This document shows, piece after piece, positions 56,117 through 64,000 of a stretch of DNA of 64,000 nucleotides (the first letter of the stretch is position 1; every line of letters begins with the position of its first letter). This DNA is from Duncaniella muricolitica (GTDB lineage: Bacteria > Bacteroidota > Bacteroidia > Bacteroidales > Muribaculaceae), in NCBI GenBank assembly GCA_025808375.1, contig CP061009.1:3960464-4024463 (forward strand), given 5' to 3'. Made by a program: the position numbers and the translations under genes. The notes below the pieces were generated by a model that saw only the letters and a program-made list of their open reading frames with translations, ran no database searches and was not told the DNA's origin.

Positions 56117-57037
56117 ATGAGCGACCAGCCCTATCACATCCCGGCCTTGCTGCCACAATGCCTTGAAGCTCTGGACATAAAGCCCGGAGGAATCTATGTC
56201 GACGCCACTTATGGCGGAGGCGGTCATTCGCGTGCCGTCATCGAGCGTCTCGATGACGCGATGGGCGGACACCTGTATTCGTTTGACCAGGATATGGATG
56301 CCGTGAGCCGGGCCCCCAAGGATGACCCGCGCTTCACGATGGTCTACAGTAATTTTCGCTTCATTACAAACTTCATGCGCTATTATGACGTTGATGGAGT
56401 GGACGGCGTGCTGGCCGACCTCGGTGTGTCGTTTCATCACTTCGACACCCCCGAGCGCGGCTTCTCGTTCAGAGCCGACGGACCGCTCGACATGCGCATG
56501 AACCGCTCGGCCTCGCGCCCGGCCTCGCGTCTGCTGGCCGAGACCGACCGCGACCGTCTGAGCGACATCCTTAAAATCTACGGCGAGCTGTCACAGGCCC
56601 GCCGCATGGCCGACGCCATCGTCAGAGCCCGCGAGGCCGGCAGACCGCTCGACACCGTGGGACAGCTCATCGACATCGTGAAGCCGCTCATCGACCCGCG
56701 CAAGGAGAAAAAAGAGCTCGCCCAGCTCTTCCAGGCCCTGCGCATAGAGGTCAACGACGAGATGGGCGCGTTGCGCGAACTGCTGGAGGGCGCGCTCAAG
56801 GTTTTGCGTCCCGGCGGACGTCTGGCCGTCATCACATACCATTCGCTCGAGGACCGCATGGTCAAGAATTTCATCAAGACCGGCAATGTCGAGGGGCGTC
56901 AGGACAAGGACTTCTTCGGACGCGTCAACGCCCCGCTGCGCCCTGTCAGCTCACGCCCCTTAACCCCCGACGACGACGAGGTGGAGCGCAACCCGCGCTC
57001 GCGCTCGGCCAAGCTGCGTGTGGCCGTGAAAATATAG
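56117..57037 (+). CDS. rsmH: 16S rRNA (cytosine-1402-N4) methyltransferase
   Basis: A 306-residue SAM-dependent enzyme that methylates C1402 in the ribosomal P site. Diagnostic segments are YHIPALLPQCLEAL, YVDATYGGGGHSRAVIERL, LADLGVSFHHFDTPERGFSF, RMNRSASRPAS, FQALRIEVNDEMGAL and LAVITYHSLEDRMVKNF. It opens the division and cell-wall cluster, 28 bases before the ftsL-like gene. The regulator mraZ, usually just upstream, is absent. Confidence 0.97.
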   Translation: MSDQPYHIPALLPQCLEALDIKPGGIYVDATYGGGGHSRAVIERLDDAMGGHLYSFDQDMDAVSRAPKDDPRFTMVYSNFRFITNFMRYYDVDGVDGVLADLGVSFHHFDTPERGFSFRADGPLDMRMNRSASRPASRLLAETDRDRLSDILKIYGELSQARRMADAIVRAREAGRPLDTVGQLIDIVKPLIDPRKEKKELAQLFQALRIEVNDEMGALRELLEGALKVLRPGGRLAVITYHSLEDRMVKNFIKTGNVEGRQDKDFFGRVNAPLRPVSSRPLTPDDDEVERNPRSRSAKLRVAVKI

Positions 57038-57065
57038 TGTCAAACGGTTAGAGTTGAGAGTTTAT

Positions 57066-57410
57066 ATGGCAAAAACAAAGACGACTACAGCCAAGAAGAA
57101 GTCGCCCTACATATTCAAAGTGTTTCGCGGTCAGGTGATTTCGAGCGACTTTTTCGCACGTCACTGGCTGCCCATACTCATCTTCATCATCGTGATAATG
57201 GTGTATATCACCACCAAATTCACCTACCGCACCAACATAGAGAAAATCGAGGCTCTGCAGAAACAGCTCGAAATCGTGCAGAACGAAAGTTCGCGCGAGC
57301 GCAGCCTCTTCATGAGCCGCATACGCGAGACCTCCATGCAGCATATGGTCGACTCGCTCCACCTCAACCTGCGCGTGCAGCCCCAGCCGCCGTTCACAGT
57401 CAAGAAGTGA
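57066..57410 (+). CDS. ftsL: FtsL-like cell-division protein
   Basis: A 114-residue bitopic membrane protein from the ATG at 57066 (MAKTKTTTAKKKSPYIFKVF). A Lys-rich cytoplasmic tail is followed by one membrane helix (WLPILIFIIVIMVYITT) and a coiled-coil periplasmic part (IEKIEALQKQLEIVQNESSR). Topology, size and its place between rsmH and ftsI identify it as the FtsL-like divisome scaffold. Sequence similarity to FtsL of other phyla is low, so the symbol rests on position. Confidence 0.8.
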   Translation: MAKTKTTTAKKKSPYIFKVFRGQVISSDFFARHWLPILIFIIVIMVYITTKFTYRTNIEKIEALQKQLEIVQNESSRERSLFMSRIRETSMQHMVDSLHLNLRVQPQPPFTVKK

Positions 57411-57458
57411 GCATGACAACAGTCATAACATACACACAAAAGAAACGTCAATAGTTTT

Positions 57459-59543
57459 ATGGCAATGAAGAATGACAATCGGAGCAACATACTTTTTCGC
57501 TACGGATTCGTAGTGCTCTGTATACTTGTGCTGTCAGGTTTCATATCCGTAAAGCTGTGCGAGACCACAGTGGTCTACGCCGACAAGTGGAACCACAAGG
57601 CCGACAGCCTCATGTCGCTGTCGCAGGACATCATACCCCACCGCGGCAACATACTCGCATCCGACGGCTCCGTCCTGGCCACCAACCTCAGCTACTACAC
57701 GGCCCGCATCGACTATCGCGCCGAGAAATTCAACACATCCAAACTCCTCGAGACCATCGACGAGCTGGCCGAAGCCATGGCAGCCAACTTTCCCGAAAAA
57801 ACCGCCGCCCAGTGGAAAACCTATCTGCTCAAACCGCTCGAGAAGGAGCATAACAAGCGACCCAGAGCCTATCGCATAATCACCAACCTCTCCCACTCCG
57901 ACATGGAGCTGATGAAGACTCTCCCCTACTTCAAGGGCAACCGCAACCGCACCGGGCTCTACTTCGAGAAAAACATGCGCCGCTTCAACCCCTACGGCAA
58001 CATGGCCCGCCGCTCCATCGGCGGTGTGGGACAGACTGCCGAGAGCAAGGAGATACACGGCATCTCGGGTCTCGAGAAAGCACTCGACTCGCTCCTCTAC
58101 GGACGCACCGGCACCACCGCCAAGGTCAATCTCACCAAGGACATCGCCGACCTGGCCAAGATACCGGCCATCCCCGGCTGTGACATCGTGACAACCATCG
58201 ACATCAACATGCAGGACATCGTGGAGAGCGAGCTCAACAATGTGCTCGACACCTGCGGTGCCGACTGGGGCGTGGCTGTGCTCATGGACGTGAAGACCGG
58301 CGACATCAAGGCCATATCCAACCTCGAGCTCAATCCCCACGGCCCCGGCTACATCGAGGCCCGCAACCGCGCCGTGATGGGCTATGAGCCCGGCTCGGTA
58401 ATCAAGACCCTCTCGATGATGATAGCCGTGGAGGACGGCATACTCACCGACTTTGACCAGATGCTCCCCACCGGCTCGGGCTGGGCCTATGCCGGCGGAC
58501 GCCCCATCACCGACTCTCACCACTCGACGGCCATACGTGCCGGCGACGTCATCGAGCAGTCGTCCAACATAGGCATGGCGCGCATCATCACGTCGAAATA
58601 CGACTCTCACCCGGGCGGATTCTATGCCCGCATCAAGCAGCTCGGATTTCTCGAGCCGCTCAACACCGGCATAGCCGGCGAGGTGATACCGCGCATCGAC
58701 TCGGTGCCCTCCGACCGCGGCGGACGCATAGCCCTCTCGCGCCAGTGTTACGGCTACGCCACCGAGATACCGCCCCTCTACACCCTCGCGCTCTACAATG
58801 CGATAGCCAACGACGGAGTGTTTGTGCGCCCGCGACTGGTCAAGGAGCTGCGCGGCTCGGTCGACTCGGTGCTTCCCCCCTCCTATCTCGGCAACGGACG
58901 CGCATGCTCGCCCAAGACGGCCGAGATTATGCGCGGCATGCTCACCAATGTGGTGTGGGGCGAGCACGGCACGGGACGCTTTCTGCGCAACAAGGTGGTG
59001 CGCATCGCAGGCAAGACAGGCACCTGCTACATGATTGAGAACGGACAATACAACACCGCCAAGAAGCGACTCGCCTTCTGCGGATTTTTCCCCGCCGAGG
59101 CTCCCCGATATTCATGTGTGGTGCTCACGTGTCATCCCACCAGAAATTTCTTCGGTGCGGCCACCACGTCGGGCCAGGTGATGCGCAATATCGCCATGAA
59201 GCTCTATGCCCGCGGACTGCTGGGCAACAGTTCGGACTACGAGTCGGCCTCCCCCTCCGACATCGGCCCTACATTCTATGCCACCACCGGGGCCGACCCC
59301 TACAAGAAGGTAAGGTCGCCCTTTGCGATGCCCAACCGCAAGACCATCAAGGGGCCGTCGGCAAGGTCAGGCTCGGGACTGCCCGATGTGCGCGGTCTCA
59401 GCGCGCGTGACGCCGTGGAGGTGCTTGAGACAGCGGGTTATGACGTGACTCTCTCGGGCACGGGATTTGTCCACACGCAGACCCCCGCGCCACGCACACT
59501 CATCGACCCGGGCCACACGGTACACCTGACGCTGACGCGTTAG
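57459..59543 (+). CDS. ftsI: Septal transpeptidase (penicillin-binding protein) with PASTA domain
   Basis: A 694-residue class B penicillin-binding protein that cross-links septal peptidoglycan. A single N-terminal membrane anchor (FRYGFVVLCILVLSGFISV) is followed by the pedestal (IIPHRGNILASDGSVLATNL). The transpeptidase domain has the Ser313-x-x-Lys motif (GYEPGSVIKT), SSN at 368-370 and Lys519-Thr-Gly. A C-terminal PASTA domain (GLPDVRGLSARDAVEVLETA) follows. It is in the dcw operon 48 bases after ftsL. A second in-frame ATG at 57465 is an alternative start. Confidence 0.95.
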   Translation: MAMKNDNRSNILFRYGFVVLCILVLSGFISVKLCETTVVYADKWNHKADSLMSLSQDIIPHRGNILASDGSVLATNLSYYTARIDYRAEKFNTSKLLETIDELAEAMAANFPEKTAAQWKTYLLKPLEKEHNKRPRAYRIITNLSHSDMELMKTLPYFKGNRNRTGLYFEKNMRRFNPYGNMARRSIGGVGQTAESKEIHGISGLEKALDSLLYGRTGTTAKVNLTKDIADLAKIPAIPGCDIVTTIDINMQDIVESELNNVLDTCGADWGVAVLMDVKTGDIKAISNLELNPHGPGYIEARNRAVMGYEPGSVIKTLSMMIAVEDGILTDFDQMLPTGSGWAYAGGRPITDSHHSTAIRAGDVIEQSSNIGMARIITSKYDSHPGGFYARIKQLGFLEPLNTGIAGEVIPRIDSVPSDRGGRIALSRQCYGYATEIPPLYTLALYNAIANDGVFVRPRLVKELRGSVDSVLPPSYLGNGRACSPKTAEIMRGMLTNVVWGEHGTGRFLRNKVVRIAGKTGTCYMIENGQYNTAKKRLAFCGFFPAEAPRYSCVVLTCHPTRNFFGAATTSGQVMRNIAMKLYARGLLGNSSDYESASPSDIGPTFYATTGADPYKKVRSPFAMPNRKTIKGPSARSGSGLPDVRGLSARDAVEVLETAGYDVTLSGTGFVHTQTPAPRTLIDPGHTVHLTLTR

Positions 59544-59602
59544 ATGAGTTTAAAGTCAAAAAAAGTTCAGAGTTTAAGAGTTAAGTTTAATTATTTGCTG
59601 TT

Positions 59603-61060
59603 ATGCGACTCAACAGGATAATCTCTCCCGTAGAAATCACCGAGATAATCGGTGAACAGGACAAGGAAATCACAGCCATCACCTCCGATTCGCGCCGCGT
59701 GGAGCCGGGCACACTCTTTGTGGCCGTGCCGGGCGTGAGCGTCGACGGACATGACTTCATACACAAAGCACAGGAGGCCGGAGCCTCGGCCGTGGTGTGC
59801 GAGCGTCTGCCCGAGCAGCTCTCGTCGGCCGTGACCTATGTGGTCGTGCCCTCGAGCGCGATAGCCCTCGGATATATGGCCTCGGAATGGTGGGGCAACC
59901 CCTCGCGCTCGCTCCGTCTGGTGGGCGTGACCGGCACCAACGGCAAGACCACCACCGCCACACTCATCTATGAGATGGCCCGTCTGCTCGGCCACAAGGC
60001 CGGACTGCTGTCCACCGTGTGCAACTATGTGGAGACCACCCCCTACCCGACCGACCATACAACCCCCGACCCGCTTACCATCAACGAGATGTTGCGACGG
60101 ATGGTCGACGCCGGATGTGAATACTGCGCCATGGAGGTCAGCTCTCACGCCGCCCATCAGCACCGCATAGCCGGACTGCATTTCGAGGGGGGCATATTCA
60201 CCAACCTCACACGCGACCATCTCGACTATCACAAGACCGTCGAGGCCTATCTGCAGGCCAAGAAATCGTTTTTCGACCACCTGCCCTCAACCGCTTTTGC
60301 CCTGACCAACGCCGACGACAAGGTGGGCGACGTGATGCTCCAGAACACCGCGGCCTCGCGCCACAACTACTCGCTGCGCTCCGAAGCCGACTTCAAGGGG
60401 CGCATCGTAGAGCAGCGTCTCGACGGCACTCTGCTGAGCCTCAACGGACACGAGGTGGAGACACTCTTCACCGGCCGCTTCAACGCCTACAATCTCACCG
60501 CCGTCTACGGAGCCTCGATACTCCTGGGCTGGGACAATGAAGAGGTGCTCCGCGCCATCTCGGCCCTCGTGCCTGTGGCCGGACGCTTCCAGGCGTTCCA
60601 TTCAGCCAAGGGGGTGACCGCCATCGTCGACTATGCCCACACGCCCGATGCCGTGGTCAACGTGCTCCAGGCCATACGTGAGGTCATCGGCCACAAAGGC
60701 GAAATCATCACCGTGGTCGGAGCCGGCGGCAACCGCGACAAGGGCAAGCGTCCCATCATGGCACGCGAGGCCGCGGCACGCTCGCAGCGGCTCATACTGA
60801 CCTCCGACAATCCCCGCTTCGAGGAGCCCGAGGACATACTCGCCGACATGGAGGAGGGACTTGACGAGGAGGCCCGCACACGCACTCTCCACATCACCGA
60901 CCGCCGCCAGGCCATACGCACGGCCGTGGCCCTCGCTCATCCCGGCACCGTGATACTCATCGCCGGCAAGGGCCACGAGGACTATCAGGAAATCAAGGGT
61001 GTGAAACACCATTTCGATGACCGCGAGGTGGTGAGAGAGTGTCTTGAGTCAAACGTATGA
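59603..61060 (+). CDS. murE: UDP-MurNAc-tripeptide synthetase
   Basis: A 485-residue Mur ligase that adds the third residue to UDP-MurNAc-L-Ala-D-Glu with ATP. It has the ATP loop GVTGTNGKTTTATL near residue 110, SSHAAHQHRIAGLHF, and DNPR at residues 402-405, the motif of meso-diaminopimelate-adding enzymes. The product is therefore the mDAP tripeptide usual in Bacteroidetes. Length is normal. It follows ftsI after 59 bases and precedes mraY by 14. Confidence 0.96.
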   Translation: MRLNRIISPVEITEIIGEQDKEITAITSDSRRVEPGTLFVAVPGVSVDGHDFIHKAQEAGASAVVCERLPEQLSSAVTYVVVPSSAIALGYMASEWWGNPSRSLRLVGVTGTNGKTTTATLIYEMARLLGHKAGLLSTVCNYVETTPYPTDHTTPDPLTINEMLRRMVDAGCEYCAMEVSSHAAHQHRIAGLHFEGGIFTNLTRDHLDYHKTVEAYLQAKKSFFDHLPSTAFALTNADDKVGDVMLQNTAASRHNYSLRSEADFKGRIVEQRLDGTLLSLNGHEVETLFTGRFNAYNLTAVYGASILLGWDNEEVLRAISALVPVAGRFQAFHSAKGVTAIVDYAHTPDAVVNVLQAIREVIGHKGEIITVVGAGGNRDKGKRPIMAREAAARSQRLILTSDNPRFEEPEDILADMEEGLDEEARTRTLHITDRRQAIRTAVALAHPGTVILIAGKGHEDYQEIKGVKHHFDDREVVRECLESNV

Positions 61061-61074
61061 AATAAGGACAACCA

Positions 61075-62367
61075 ATGTTATATCATTTAGCCGAATATCT
61101 TCAGCAGACATCCGGAGTGCCCGGAGCGCGACTGATGACCTACATCACATTTCGCTCGGGAGCGGCGTTTCTGCTTGCATTGATCATAGCCCTCGTGATA
61201 GGGCGCAAGATTATCGACCGTCTGCAGTTGATGCAGATAGGCGAGACCATACGCGACCTCGGCCTCGAAGGTCAGCTCAAGAAGGAGGGCACCCCCACCA
61301 TGGGCGGCGTCATCATCATACTCTCGCTCATAGTGCCCTGTCTGCTGGTAGGCAATCTCACCAATATATATATGGTGCTGATGCTCATCGCCACGGTGTG
61401 GTGCGGCACCATAGGCTTTCTTGACGACTATCTCAAGATCAAGAAGCACAACAAGGACGGCATGAAGGGCAAATTCAAGATTGTCGGCCAGGTGGGCCTC
61501 GGACTGCTGGTAGGCCTTACCATGTGTCTGAGCCCCGACATCACCCAGCGTCAGGTGACGGTGAGCGACTCGTCGACCCGCATCGAGCAGACCGGCGAGC
61601 ACCCCGAGACAGAGTTTGCCGAAGTGTCGGAGTTCACACAGTCGCCCGACGTCAAGTCCACCCAGACCACCATACCCTTTGTCAAGGGCAACAACTTTGA
61701 CTATGCGTCACTCACCTCATGGATGGGCAAGTATGCCCAGACCGGCGGATGGGTGGTGTTTGTGATAGTTGTGATAGTCGCCGTGACCGCCACAAGCAAC
61801 GGAGCCAACCTCACCGACGGCCTCGACGGTCTGTGTGCCGGCATCTCGGCCGTCATATGTGCGGCCCTGGCCATCATGGCCTATCTCGGCGGCAACGTCA
61901 TCTACTCGACATACCTTAATATAATGTATATACCCGGGTCGTCTGAACTGGTAGTGTTTATCTCGGCACTCATGGGCGCGCTCATAGGCTTTCTATGGTA
62001 CAACGCCAATCCGGCACAGGTATTTATGGGCGACACCGGCTCGCTCACCCTCGGTGGCATCATCGCCGTGTTTGCCATCCTCATCCACAAGGAGCTGCTC
62101 ATACCCCTGCTGTGTCTGATATTCTTTGCCGAAGACCTCTCGGTAATCATCCAGACCGGCTACTTCAAATATACCAAAAAGAAATACGGAGCCGGCCGGC
62201 GCATCTTCCGCATGGCCCCGCTTCATCACCATTTCCAGAAAGAGGGCATCCCCGCGCTCATCAGCCTGCCGCGCAGAGCAATGGCCGAGCCAAAGATTGT
62301 CACCCGATTCTGGATCCTCTCGATACTCTTTGCGGTACTTACATTCATAACACTCAAAATAAGATAA
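61075..62367 (+). CDS. mraY: Phospho-MurNAc-pentapeptide transferase
   Basis: A 430-residue integral membrane enzyme that makes lipid I from UDP-MurNAc-pentapeptide and undecaprenyl phosphate. Motifs are KKEGTPTMGGVIIILS, LDDYLKIKKHNKDGMKGKFK, SNGANLTDGLDGLCAGISA, FMGDTGSLTLGG and PLHHHFQKEGI, with about ten membrane helices. It is longer than the about 360 residues of Escherichia coli, because of a polar insert (about 160-210) with STRIEQTGEHPETEF. Such inserts are usual in Bacteroidetes. A hairpin-forming heptamer array lies just downstream. Confidence 0.96.
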   Translation: MLYHLAEYLQQTSGVPGARLMTYITFRSGAAFLLALIIALVIGRKIIDRLQLMQIGETIRDLGLEGQLKKEGTPTMGGVIIILSLIVPCLLVGNLTNIYMVLMLIATVWCGTIGFLDDYLKIKKHNKDGMKGKFKIVGQVGLGLLVGLTMCLSPDITQRQVTVSDSSTRIEQTGEHPETEFAEVSEFTQSPDVKSTQTTIPFVKGNNFDYASLTSWMGKYAQTGGWVVFVIVVIVAVTATSNGANLTDGLDGLCAGISAVICAALAIMAYLGGNVIYSTYLNIMYIPGSSELVVFISALMGALIGFLWYNANPAQVFMGDTGSLTLGGIIAVFAILIHKELLIPLLCLIFFAEDLSVIIQTGYFKYTKKKYGAGRRIFRMAPLHHHFQKEGIPALISLPRRAMAEPKIVTRFWILSILFAVLTFITLKIR

Positions 62368-62385
62368 CACCCCCCCCGTGGGGGA

Positions 62386-62523
62386 ATTAGCAATTAGTAA
62401 TTAGTAATTAGCAATTAGTAATTAGCAATTAGTAATTAGCAATTATTAGTTACTGACAAATCGGTTGAAACAACCCGTTCACTCAAATTACTAATTACTA
62501 ATTGCTAATTGCTAATTACTAAT
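62386..62523. repeat. Inverted heptamer arrays between mraY and murD
   Basis: Eight perfect ATTAGYA heptamers run from 62386 to 62441. They are followed 47 bases later by five TRCTAAT heptamers at 62489-62523, the reverse complement of the first type. The arrays can pair to form a long AT-rich hairpin of about 35 bases. The second array ends nine bases before the murD ATG. A C8 run and a small CCCCC/GGGGG stem precede the first array. Confidence 0.9.
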
Positions 62524-62532
62524 TGAATACAG

Positions 62533-63882
62533 ATGGACACTCTTGTAATACTCGGCGGAGGTGAGAGCGGCGTAGGTGCCGCCATCCTCGGAAAGACCAA
62601 AGGATTCAACGTATTCCTTTCCGACTCGGGCCAGATACCCGAACGATACCGCACGCAGCTCGATGAAGAAGGCATCGAGTGGGAGCAGGGCGGCCACTCC
62701 ATGGACCGCATACTTCAGGCCGACGAGGTGGTCAAAAGCCCCGGCATACCCCCGACAGCCCCCGTCATCGAGGCTATCGTGGCCAAGGGCATACCCGTAA
62801 TCTCGGAAATAGAGCTCGCCGGACGCTACACCGACGCCCGCATGGTGTGCATCACCGGCTCAAACGGCAAGACCACCACCACTCTGCTCACCTATCACAT
62901 ACTCAAGGACGCCGGCGTCAACGTGGGCCTGGCCGGCAACGTGGGCCGTAGTCTGGCCCTGCAGGTGGCTCGCGAGCACCACGACGTGTATGTAATCGAG
63001 CTTTCGAGCTTCCAGCTTGAAAACATGTATGATTTCCACGCCAACATTGCCGTGCTCCTCAACATCACCCCCGACCATCTCGACCGCTACGACTACGAAA
63101 TGCAAAACTATATCAATGCCAAGTTCCGCATCCTCAACAACCTCACTCCACGCGATGCCTTCATCTTCTGGCAGGACGACCCCGTGATACGCCGCCAGCT
63201 CGAGCGCGTAACCACCGAGGCCTCGATGTATCCCTTTGCCGAGCGCAAGGAGGAGGGTTCACGCGCATGGGTCGACGAGGAGGAATGTCTCGTAGTGGAG
63301 ACTCCCGAAGAAAATCTGCGCATGCCTCGCGCCGATCTCTCGCTCAACGGCCTGCACAATCTCTACAACTCCATGGCCGCAGCTCTCTCGGCCTGCATAC
63401 TCGACATCGACAAGGACGACATACGCAAGGCTCTGAGCGACTTTGAGGGCGTCGAACACCGCCTCGAGCCGGCCGGCACCGTCAACGGCGTAAGATATAT
63501 CAACGACTCCAAGGCCACCAACGTCAACTCCACATGGTATGCCCTCGAGTCAATGCCCCGCGACACCGTGCTCATACTCGGCGGCAAGGACAAAGGCAAC
63601 GACTACTCCGAGATACTCCCGCTCGTCAAGGAGAAAGTCAAGGCCATCATATGCATGGGCAAGGACAATCACAAACTGCTCGACTTCTTCACCGGCCAGG
63701 TGCCCGCCATATACGACACCCACTCCATCGAAGAGGCCGTAGCCACAGCCGCCCGCATCTCCGTGAGCGGCGACACCGTATTGCTCTCGCCCTGCTGCGC
63801 CAGCTTTGACCTCTTCAAGAGCTACGAAGACCGCGGCCGCCAATTCAAGGCTCAGGTCAACGCTCTTAAAGTTGAAAGTTGA
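62533..63882 (+). CDS. murD: UDP-MurNAc-L-alanine:D-glutamate ligase
   Basis: A 449-residue Mur ligase that adds D-Glu to UDP-MurNAc-L-Ala. The N-terminal UDP-binding part begins LVILGGGESGVGAAILGKTK. The ATP loop is CITGSNGKTTTTLL (about residues 106-119), followed by VIELSSFQLENM, LNITPDHLDRYD, VEHRLEPAGTVNGVRYINDS and LILGGKDKGNDYSEI. Length is normal. The gene ends inside a run of AAAGTTG-type heptamers that contains its stop codon. The next dcw gene (ftsW is expected) lies outside the window. Confidence 0.96.
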   Translation: MDTLVILGGGESGVGAAILGKTKGFNVFLSDSGQIPERYRTQLDEEGIEWEQGGHSMDRILQADEVVKSPGIPPTAPVIEAIVAKGIPVISEIELAGRYTDARMVCITGSNGKTTTTLLTYHILKDAGVNVGLAGNVGRSLALQVAREHHDVYVIELSSFQLENMYDFHANIAVLLNITPDHLDRYDYEMQNYINAKFRILNNLTPRDAFIFWQDDPVIRRQLERVTTEASMYPFAERKEEGSRAWVDEEECLVVETPEENLRMPRADLSLNGLHNLYNSMAAALSACILDIDKDDIRKALSDFEGVEHRLEPAGTVNGVRYINDSKATNVNSTWYALESMPRDTVLILGGKDKGNDYSEILPLVKEKVKAIICMGKDNHKLLDFFTGQVPAIYDTHSIEEAVATAARISVSGDTVLLSPCCASFDLFKSYEDRGRQFKAQVNALKVES

Positions 63883-63902
63883 AAGTTTAGAGTTTAGAGT
63901 TT
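63868..63902. repeat. Second heptamer type across the murD stop
   Basis: Five consecutive heptamers read AAAGTTG, AAAGTTG, AAAGTTT, AGAGTTT, AGAGTTT. The murD TGA stop (63880-63882) lies inside, so the last residues of MurD are encoded by the repeat. Confidence 0.8.
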
Positions 63903-63963
63903 AACCAACCTCACCGCCCGGCATGTCATGTCATGAATTGCCATGAATCGCCAACTAAATAAT

Positions 63964-63991
63964 TACTAATTACTAATTGCTAATTACTAAT
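63964..63991. repeat. Heptamer repeat, four TRCTAAT units
   Basis: TACTAAT, TACTAAT, TGCTAAT, TACTAAT, the same order as at 1329-1356, at the window edge downstream of murD. The sequence may continue outside. Confidence 0.9.
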
Positions 63992-64000
63992 TAACCAAAA

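Noticed and set aside
57534..59048. Long open frame of 504 codons on the minus strand opposite ftsI
   Set aside because: It lies wholly antisense to a clear ftsI, is rich in His, Val and Gly as expected of a shadow frame, and shows no domain.
62386..62523. Possible CRISPR array or attachment site
   Set aside because: The units are 7 bases with no spacers, and no integrase or cas gene is present.

Overview
The window looks like a chromosome segment of a gut Bacteroidales bacterium, most likely of the Muribaculaceae type. The evidence is a SusC/SusD pair with DUF4843 and PKD-like lipoproteins, a PorZ-like type IX secretion protein and several proteins with type IX-style C-terminal tails. Promoters have the Bacteroidetes form (TTTG, 19-21 bases, TAnnTTTG). 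Proteins are rich in lipoprotein signals, and the backbone is moderately GC-rich apart from one AT-rich island. No rRNA, tRNA or CRISPR array was seen.

Bases 1-3400 hold three minus-strand genes: a DUF4836-like lipoprotein cut by the window edge, a GNAT-like acyltransferase and a membrane-anchored pseudokinase. Bases 3400-10250 form the AT-rich island. It encodes a small exported zinc-ribbon protein related to NVEALA peptides, a frameshifted beta-propeller lipoprotein, a thioredoxin-like/DUF1573 lipoprotein split by an IS4-type element with a 9-bp target duplication, and a large outer-membrane beta-barrel protein. A second, intact IS4-type element follows at 10271-11594.

Bases 11600-25600 return to the backbone. 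They carry a RecD-like helicase divergent from panB, a phosphoethanolamine-transferase-like enzyme, a glycan cluster (GT4, two GT2, a polysaccharide pyruvyl transferase and a PP-loop-like protein), then trmD, an RsmF-like rRNA methylase, a thioesterase, a DUF721 protein and recF. A 108-bp tandem repeat lies in the last group. Bases 26000-33400 hold a secreted GH8 enzyme, a companion built from two copies of the enzyme's accessory domain, a large LruC-like lipoprotein and a remnant of a GH106-like rhamnosidase. Then come a probable DUF3843-type protein, two FKBP prolyl isomerases, and a minus-strand group with a PorZ-like protein, rdgB and a fucosyltransferase-like enzyme.

Bases 41600-55500 are all minus strand: aspartate 4-decarboxylase with a terminator-like hairpin in its leader, MsrAB, a secreted alpha/beta hydrolase, a small secreted protein, and a SusC-SusD-DUF4843-PKD-TlpA uptake locus. 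From 56117 to the end runs the division and cell-wall (dcw) cluster rsmH-ftsL-ftsI-murE-mraY-murD. Heptanucleotide repeats (TRCTAAT and its reverse complement) sit in intergenic spaces at both ends of the window and between mraY and murD.
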